A stretch of 12,117 bases of DNA from Chloroflexi bacterium UBA2235 (GTDB lineage: Bacteria; Chloroflexota; UBA11872; UBA12225), in the NCBI GenBank assembly GCA_002347925.1, contig DDYL01000021.1, positions 1 to 12,117 of the forward strand, read 5' to 3'. Every line of letters starts with the position of its first letter. Within the stretch, counting starts at the first letter, position 1. The notes beneath the pieces were generated by a model that saw only the letters and a list, made by a program, of their open reading frames with translations, searched no databases and was not told where the DNA came from. Position numbers and translations under genes: made by a program. This document shows, one piece after another, positions 7,238-12,117 of this stretch.

Positions 7238-7246
7238 TGCTACATT
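7238..7246 (+). promoter_or_regulatory. Candidate extended -10 promoter of the surface-protein operon
   Basis: TGC-TACATT matches an extended -10 (TGN followed by a hexamer sharing four of six bases with TATAAT). Transcription would start near 7253, about 20 bp before the GTG at 7274. No good -35 is seen, which an extended -10 can tolerate, and the inverted repeat at 7203-7220 covers that area. The repeat CTACA...TGTAG (7240-7256) overlaps it and could be a short hairpin or chance. Confidence 0.35.
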
Positions 7247-7273
7247 CCGAGTGTAGTGAGGCAGTAGGAAACG

Positions 7274-10231
7274 GTGCGGTCGCCAGTCGACTCCCAAGGC
7301 AAAACCACCGCCGCTGCGTCAGTGACCATCGGATTGGCAGTAAAACTGATCCGTGAACGGCTCAAAGGCAGAGCTGTTCAGGTCGCACTCAGCGCGACGA
7401 TTGCCGTGGCGTGCCTGTCGATGACCCCCTTTGCCTCGACGCGCGCGCTCTTCGTGGCATTGGTCACGAACCCCGGAAACAGTTTCGGGGTACCTTCAGT
7501 GCTTGCGCCGCAGGCAGCCGTGACGACGCCAGGAGCGGGAGGAGTAATCCGCCTCGCTTGGACAGAGCCACGTTCAATCGGAACCGTCACCCCGGCCGCC
7601 ACATCTTGGGCCGGGTGGTACCTCATCTATCGGAGCGACTCTCCGGCGACTCCTGGGCCGAACGCGACCCCCTACGCCACAGTCGTGAGCAACGGATCTG
7701 GGATCGGATCATTCGTGGACGGCCCAGCCATTCCAACGGTGACGCCGTGCCCAGCAACGGGGCCCTGCACCCGGGACAATGTTCGGTACTTCTATTGGGT
7801 GCGAGCCGTCAGTCGCCAGACGGGGTTCGCTTCCCCGTTGATATCCGTCGGCACGAATGCCGCCGCGGACGCCACCGGGCCCGAGGTGGTTTCGTACAGC
7901 CCGTCTTCCAACGCGTTTGCGCCTCCGACCACCAAAGTCACCGTTGCCTTCAACGAACCCATTGACTTCGCGTCGGCCGCCGCATCATTCTGCCTCGCTC
8001 CATCTGTCAACCCGACACAATGCGTCGCCGTGACCCCCAACCAATCCCGATGGGAACAGAGCGCCGGGGTCCTGTTCGAAGTCAAACCCAATAGCCGTCT
8101 CGCCTCTTCGACGTACACGGTGACGCTCAAGAATGGAGCCAACGCCGTCACCGACCTTGCGGGCAATCGCATGGCGACTTCGACGTTCACCGCGCAAGGA
8201 TCCTGGTCGTTCAGCACGGAAGTCCCAGTGAACATCGTGCCAATCCGCTGGCAGACCCCGGCCCTCGACGGTCAGGAATACATGCCCGCGACGGGACCTG
8301 TGGTTGGGATCGCGTTTGCGGAACCAATGGACAAGCCGACCGTCGAAGCGGCATTTTCGGTGACCTCAGGCCCTGAGTGTGGATCAAGCAGCGTTCCGTT
8401 CACTGCTAAGTGGAATGTGACCGAAAACGCGGTCGTGTTCGCACCGACCAGCGCCCTCAGTGTCGGTCTCAAGCCAGCGGCGGGCGGCGCACTCTTTCCC
8501 GGCGTCTTCCAGTACGCATTCCGGCTTGCCTCCTCCGCACGTTCAGGCGCCGGGAAGGCGACAGTTCAGCTTGATTGTGCGAACGGGCGCTTCACGCCGA
8601 CCTCTTCGGTCCTCGCGTTCGGGATCAGCGACGCGCTGAACGTTTCCGGCGCCGACGGCCCGCATGTTGTCCCCGGCGAAACCCTGCCACTCCGTAGCGT
8701 GAGCGGGCCGTGGCGCCAAGGCTCCTACACGACCCTTCGGGCGCTCTTTGACGAACCGAAATCCGCTGGCATAGCTTCGGCAACAACCACGATTGGTGGC
8801 GACGACTGGTCAGGCCTCGCGCTGACCGTCCCCTCCGATGCGCTTGCAGGCGCCCACTTTGTCTCGGTGCAGAACGATGCCGTTCCGTCCGGGATTGGGC
8901 AGGATGCCCGCACAGCCGTATTGCCAGTCACCGTGGATCAGCCAACCATTTCGGTGACCTCAGTAAGCGCGAAGGATCTCTGGACACCACATACGATCCT
9001 CTCGCCCCTCGCCGGTGACGAGGTGGTCCAGATTGCCGCCACGGTAACTGCGCCCACGCGCGACGGATCCGGCAGCCGGCCAATCCCGAATGCCGTCGTC
9101 ACAATCCGTGCGGTCGTGAACCCAACCGCGTACGGCGCAGTTCTGTGCTCCACGCCCGATTGTTCTACGTCGACAAGCGGCATATTCCAGACCGTCACTG
9201 ACCAAAATGGTGTGGCACGTGCATATCTCAAGGCACCGAAAGTAGGGGCTCCGTTCAGCACCATCGTTGTCCTCGCGCAGTCGACAACCGGGGTGGGAAG
9301 TGTCCTCCTGACCGATCCGGCACCAATGCCACCAGGCAACCTCTCTTTCAACGCTGCGAACAGTCGTTTCAGCTGGTCACCATCATCCTCGTTGGCAATC
9401 GGGGGTTACCGCATCGTTCTCTCGCCAGTCACGGGAGGAGCGATGGCGCCTGAAATCGTGATTGACGCAGGCCTTGCGACGGAGAGCGACACTCCGCCAG
9501 GTGCGTTGGTTCCCGGTGTCACCTACCGCGCGGTCGTTGTCGCGTACGACCTCAGTGGTCGTGTCAGTGCCTCATCTTCCGAGATACAGCTCACAGCGCC
9601 AACGGCGACGGTCACGCCAACGCGTACCGCAGCGGCAACCGCCACCTTCTCGGTAACCCCCGTCGCTTCACCAACCCCAACCATGGTCGCCACGGCTACG
9701 CCAACCCAAGGTGGTTCAGCGACTCCAACGACCATCAGCGGAACTGTGGCCCCGACTGCCACGTTGTCTCTCGCCTCTCCATCTGGAGCAGAGGCAGGGA
9801 GTGGGGCTTACAGTGCAACTACGGGTCCGACAGTTGTTCCGACGCAAAGCCCGGAGACCCCATCGGCCACCGTGATCGTTGCCACACCGACACCGAGCGG
9901 TTCCGCGGCAACGACGGTTGCCACTGCCTCCCTGACACCATCGGCATCCGGCGTGGCGACCACTACGGCCGCTCCGATTGTCGCTTCGCCGACGCTGGTC
10001 CCAGTAACCTCGACAGCCGCACCCGCTTCATCTGCAACGCCCGCGCCTTCTGCTGTTGCGTCATCGACACCTGCAATCGCTGCGACAAGCGCACCCGCAA
10101 CGACATCGACCGCCCCTGCCGGCCCCACAGTCGTCTCGACGGCCCCGACAACAGGATTGCGCCAAGGGGTTGGGGACGGAAGCGAAGCGTCTGTGAACAA
10201 TGAGCGCACGGGTGGAGAGGGTGCATCGTGA
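7274..10231 (+). CDS. Large secreted FN3/Ig-like surface protein with Thr/Pro-rich tail
   Basis: 985-aa exported protein of unknown binding target. The GTG at 7274 is the first possible start, because an in-frame TAG lies at 7265; AGGA precedes it with short spacing. Residues 22-34 are basic, 35-50 form a hydrophobic signal core, and ALFVALVTNPGNSF (58-71) follows, resembling the region after SipW-type signal peptides. By eye the ectodomain holds an FN3-like domain (about 80-195), two SbsA-type Ig-like domains (about 200-320, with FNEPIDFASAAASFCL and DLAGNRM, and 320-455), an Ig-like segment (460-560), an invasin-like Ig segment (560-685) and a second FN3 (685-775). Residues 776-960 are Thr/Ser/Pro/Ala-rich, typical of a glycosylated stalk or wall-spanning region. 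No sorting motif or C-terminal membrane helix is seen. The eight cysteines outside the signal core fall into four nearby pairs, fitting extracellular disulfides. The stop overlaps the signal peptidase start by 4 bp. Confidence 0.92.
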   Translation: MRSPVDSQGKTTAAASVTIGLAVKLIRERLKGRAVQVALSATIAVACLSMTPFASTRALFVALVTNPGNSFGVPSVLAPQAAVTTPGAGGVIRLAWTEPRSIGTVTPAATSWAGWYLIYRSDSPATPGPNATPYATVVSNGSGIGSFVDGPAIPTVTPCPATGPCTRDNVRYFYWVRAVSRQTGFASPLISVGTNAAADATGPEVVSYSPSSNAFAPPTTKVTVAFNEPIDFASAAASFCLAPSVNPTQCVAVTPNQSRWEQSAGVLFEVKPNSRLASSTYTVTLKNGANAVTDLAGNRMATSTFTAQGSWSFSTEVPVNIVPIRWQTPALDGQEYMPATGPVVGIAFAEPMDKPTVEAAFSVTSGPECGSSSVPFTAKWNVTENAVVFAPTSALSVGLKPAAGGALFPGVFQYAFRLASSARSGAGKATVQLDCANGRFTPTSSVLAFGISDALNVSGADGPHVVPGETLPLRSVSGPWRQGSYTTLRALFDEPKSAGIASATTTIGGDDWSGLALTVPSDALAGAHFVSVQNDAVPSGIGQDARTAVLPVTVDQPTISVTSVSAKDLWTPHTILSPLAGDEVVQIAATVTAPTRDGSGSRPIPNAVVTIRAVVNPTAYGAVLCSTPDCSTSTSGIFQTVTDQNGVARAYLKAPKVGAPFSTIVVLAQSTTGVGSVLLTDPAPMPPGNLSFNAANSRFSWSPSSSLAIGGYRIVLSPVTGGAMAPEIVIDAGLATESDTPPGALVPGVTYRAVVVAYDLSGRVSASSSEIQLTAPTATVTPTRTAAATATFSVTPVASPTPTMVATATPTQGGSATPTTISGTVAPTATLSLASPSGAEAGSGAYSATTGPTVVPTQSPETPSATVIVATPTPSGSAATTVATASLTPSASGVATTTAAPIVASPTLVPVTSTAAPASSATPAPSAVASSTPAIAATSAPATTSTAPAGPTVVSTAPTTGLRQGVGDGSEASVNNERTGGEGAS
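9599..10153 (+). repeat. Low-complexity Thr/Pro/Ser/Ala-coding tract
   Basis: This part of the surface-protein gene encodes residues 776-960, made almost only of Thr, Ala, Ser, Pro, Val and Gly with repeated short units such as TPT, ATP and SPT. The units are degenerate rather than exact tandem copies. Such tails are usually stalks or O-glycosylated linkers in secreted proteins of Chloroflexota and Actinomycetota. The last 25 residues (961-985) change to polar, charged sequence. Confidence 0.8.
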
Positions 10232-10845
10232 GCGACAAGCAACCTGACAGGTCGCCAATCGGCACGCCAACTTCCGAAACCCGACGCATCCCACGGGGCG
10301 CCATCACCAGCGCAATCCGCACGATCGCGGTGCTAGTCGCGACCTTCGTGATTGTGGCAACCTTGGCACTGACCGTCGGCCCTCGATTCCTTCCCTACCA
10401 GACCTTCATCGTGCTGTCTTCATCCATGGAACCCGCAATCCCTGTCGGAGCCGTGGTTGTGACAGTGCCCGTTCCGAAGGGTGATCTGGTTTCCGGTGAT
10501 GTCATCACGTACCAGCGGGCCGAGGAACCGGACATCGCCGTCACTCACCGAATCATCCGCCTTACAGGAGTAGCCGGCGCCCTCATTGCCCGGACGCGCG
10601 GTGATGCCAACTTGGTGGACGATCCATGGGAGGTGACGCTGAGCCCAACCGTCCTGCGGGTTTCGGGGTACGTCCCACTCGCCGGATACGCGCTGATGTT
10701 TGCGCAATCGCCGACTGGGCGGCTCGTCACGATCATCTTCCCCGCCTCGATCCTGGCTGCAATGTGGGCGTTCGAACAATGGCAGCGCCGGGTGTGGCGA
10801 CGGTCACACACCATGGACGGCATCCGCATCGTGACACCGTCCTGA
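10228..10845 (+). CDS. Signal peptidase I, SipW/archaeal (S26B) type
   Basis: 205-aa membrane peptidase that should cleave signal peptides on the outer face of the membrane. It has an N-terminal membrane helix (about 31-50), the catalytic box VLSSSMEPAIPVG with Ser66, then DVITYQ (91-96), VTHRII with His107 and TRGDAN with Asp126, and a C-terminal membrane helix (about 164-182). His where typical bacterial LepB has Lys places it in the Ser-His-Asp S26B class with SipW and archaeal/ER signal peptidases. The GTG at 10228 overlaps the previous stop (GTGA), and GGAGAGG lies seven bases before it, so translation is likely coupled to that of the surface protein. SipW-type enzymes are often dedicated to neighbouring substrates, so the 985-aa protein is the probable client. 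The FecR protein follows 13 bp later. Confidence 0.93.
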   Translation: MSDKQPDRSPIGTPTSETRRIPRGAITSAIRTIAVLVATFVIVATLALTVGPRFLPYQTFIVLSSSMEPAIPVGAVVVTVPVPKGDLVSGDVITYQRAEEPDIAVTHRIIRLTGVAGALIARTRGDANLVDDPWEVTLSPTVLRVSGYVPLAGYALMFAQSPTGRLVTIIFPASILAAMWAFEQWQRRVWRRSHTMDGIRIVTPS

Positions 10846-10858
10846 CACTGGAAGACCG

Positions 10859-12117
10859 ATGCCACCAACACCCGCGAGAGTGAAGCCACAGGGCGGAAAC
10901 CTCGGCAAGAAGCCGGGGCAGAAGCCTATTCCCATGCCCGTCGTATACGGGTTACCCGTGGCTGCCTTCATCGCAATCGTCGCCATCTTCGTCACTGGTG
11001 ACCGAAACTTCCCATCATTCACCGGAGGCCTCTTCTCCGACGGTCCGCCGATTGCAGTTGCCCTCTCGGACGCCACAACGTTGACCATCCTTTCCGGCGA
11101 AGTCAAGATCAAGCCAAAGGGTGCACCGGACTGGAAGGAAGGCCTCCAGGGTCAGACGTTGGCCACCGGCGATAGCATCCGAGCCGCCAAGGACGCCGCC
11201 GCTATCGTCACCTACTTCGAGGGTTCCACCACCGCTATCGAAGATGAAGCCGAAATCGTCCTGAGCAAGATCGAGAAGAACCCCAACGGCGTTACCACCG
11301 AGATCAGCACACAGATCGTGGTCGGCAAGACATGGACCAAGGTCGCGCGCCTCCTTGACCCTGCGAGTTCCTTCGCCATGGAGACGCAGTCCGCCGTCGC
11401 CGTCGTGCGAGGCACCGAGTTTGCAGTTGGCGTGAACCCCGACGGGTCGACTGTGGTCACTACTGGTGAAGGCGAAGTTGCCTTGGCGCCCCCCGGAGCG
11501 CCCCCCGGCAGTGCGGTGTTGGTGAAGGCAGGTTTCGAGTCCAAGGCCTCACCGGGCCAGCCCCCGACCCAGCCGCAGCCAGCACCGCCACCCAAGCGGG
11601 CTATTCGCCTGACCCTCGCGTCACCCGCTGTCCCATTGGTCACCGACGACAAGGGGCGATCAACCGGGTGCGTCAAGGTGGGCGAAGTCGCATGTGCCCA
11701 GATGGTGAATCAGATACCCGGGTCCGACTATTCCGGGCCCCAAAGTGAACCCCAGGTGATCACCTTCGCACTTGTGGAAGGCAAGGACCGCGCCCTGACC
11801 ACTAGCTACACCGGAACCGGTGCCGGAGGGGTCTATCACATCCAGGGGGAAGTCATAGATGACGGTGCCATCAAGTCGTCTACCCAGTTCGCAGCCAACA
11901 TAAAGCCGAATGAATCCCAGCAGACCGGGCTTACCGCCAAGGGTGACGGCAGCATCACGGACTTTGCCGAACCCGTAGTCGTCGATTCCCTCCCGTTCAA
12001 GGGCGCCTTGAGCGCCGCTCTCCTCGGACCGACACCGACCGGTGAAGCGGGCATGCAGATAGCCACGTTCTCGGCTCAGAAAACCGCTGCCGCCGGGGCG
12101 ACGCAGACCGCAATCGT
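10859..12117 (+). CDS. FecR-domain membrane-anchored protein (partial, runs off the right edge)
   Basis: The frame is open for 419 codons to the window end, so the C-terminus is missing. The ATG at 10859 follows the signal peptidase stop by 13 bp with GGAAG just before it, so it belongs to the operon. Residues 1-27 are basic and Pro-rich (cytoplasmic), 28-46 form one membrane helix, and 66-212 form an outward-facing FecR-type domain: LSGEVKIKPKG, the GQTLATGDSIRAAKDAAAIV strand pattern, then SAVAVVRGTEFAV near 178-190, the classic FecR ending. A Pro/Gln linker (231-246) leads to an unrecognised beta-rich ectodomain with Cys271 and Cys279. FecR domains occur in anti-sigma/TonB signalling proteins and in many surface-polymer proteins. 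No ECF sigma factor is beside it, so a structural or surface-sensing role is more likely. I see no signal cleavage site; the helix probably stays as an anchor. Confidence 0.88.
   Translation, partial: MPPTPARVKPQGGNLGKKPGQKPIPMPVVYGLPVAAFIAIVAIFVTGDRNFPSFTGGLFSDGPPIAVALSDATTLTILSGEVKIKPKGAPDWKEGLQGQTLATGDSIRAAKDAAAIVTYFEGSTTAIEDEAEIVLSKIEKNPNGVTTEISTQIVVGKTWTKVARLLDPASSFAMETQSAVAVVRGTEFAVGVNPDGSTVVTTGEGEVALAPPGAPPGSAVLVKAGFESKASPGQPPTQPQPAPPPKRAIRLTLASPAVPLVTDDKGRSTGCVKVGEVACAQMVNQIPGSDYSGPQSEPQVITFALVEGKDRALTTSYTGTGAGGVYHIQGEVIDDGAIKSSTQFAANIKPNESQQTGLTAKGDGSITDFAEPVVVDSLPFKGALSAALLGPTPTGEAGMQIATFSAQKTAAAGATQTAI

Noticed and set aside
7403..7414. Possible lipobox (AVAC, Cys47) in the surface protein
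   Set aside because: Ala at -3 is a poor lipobox, the Cys lies inside the hydrophobic core, and the following ALF...GNSF segment fits SipW-type processing better.
8352..8967. Shared stretch TTTCGGTGACCTCAG at about 8358 and 8950
   Set aside because: A 15-base match encoding SVTS in two Ig-like segments is more likely codon and peptide similarity than a recombination repeat.
9523..10242. Minus-strand frames of 79-144 codons opposite the Thr/Pro-rich tail
   Set aside because: Val/Ala/Gly-rich products are the antisense image of a low-complexity Thr/Pro/Ala tract.

Overview
The window is high-GC bacterial DNA, densely coded on both strands. It contains no rRNA, tRNA, CRISPR array or recognisable insertion sequence. 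Gene content suggests a Chloroflexota-type (or similar deep-branching, high-GC, Gram-positive-like) bacterium. The clues are a GlmL/MutL-type ASKHA protein paired with a KOW/lipoyl-like partner, a large secreted Ig-like protein ending in a Thr/Pro/Ser/Ala-rich tail, and an archaeal/SipW-type (S26B) signal peptidase. This placement is an inference from gene families, not from a marker gene.

Layout. (1) 1-202: a non-coding leader holding a LexA/SOS-like box (125-140). (2) 203-685 (+): a small, unrecognised two-helix membrane protein. (3) 798-4428 (-): a likely operon read right to left. It encodes an XRE-type helix-turn-helix regulator (4428-3955), a GlmL/MutL-family ATPase-fold protein (3845-2067, TTG start with a strong Shine-Dalgarno) and a 391-aa protein with lipoyl-like and KOW-like segments (1973-798). 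A strong hairpin lies between the last two genes. (4) 4429-4794: a 366-bp gap with a possible weak terminator after ligA and a 13-bp palindrome. (5) 4795-7053 (-): ligA, NAD+-dependent DNA ligase. (6) 7054-7273: a divergent regulatory region with a 7-4-7 inverted repeat and a candidate extended -10 promoter. (7) 7274 to the right edge (+): a tightly coupled export operon. It encodes a 985-aa secreted FN3/Ig-like protein, a signal peptidase I of the Ser-His-Asp S26B class (overlapping by 4 bp) and a membrane-anchored FecR-domain protein that runs off the window.

How the genes may work together. In the right-hand operon the 985-aa protein carries a signal region resembling those processed by SipW-type peptidases: after the hydrophobic core comes an ALF...NPGNSF segment. 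The next gene encodes exactly such a peptidase. The simplest reading is a dedicated substrate-plus-peptidase pair for cell-surface display, with a FecR-domain membrane protein as third partner. In the left-hand operon the GlmL-like protein has no glutamate mutase beside it. It is accompanied by a regulator and a protein of unknown function, so its familiar role as a mutase repair or assembly factor is doubtful here. These two modules are the most interesting parts of the window.
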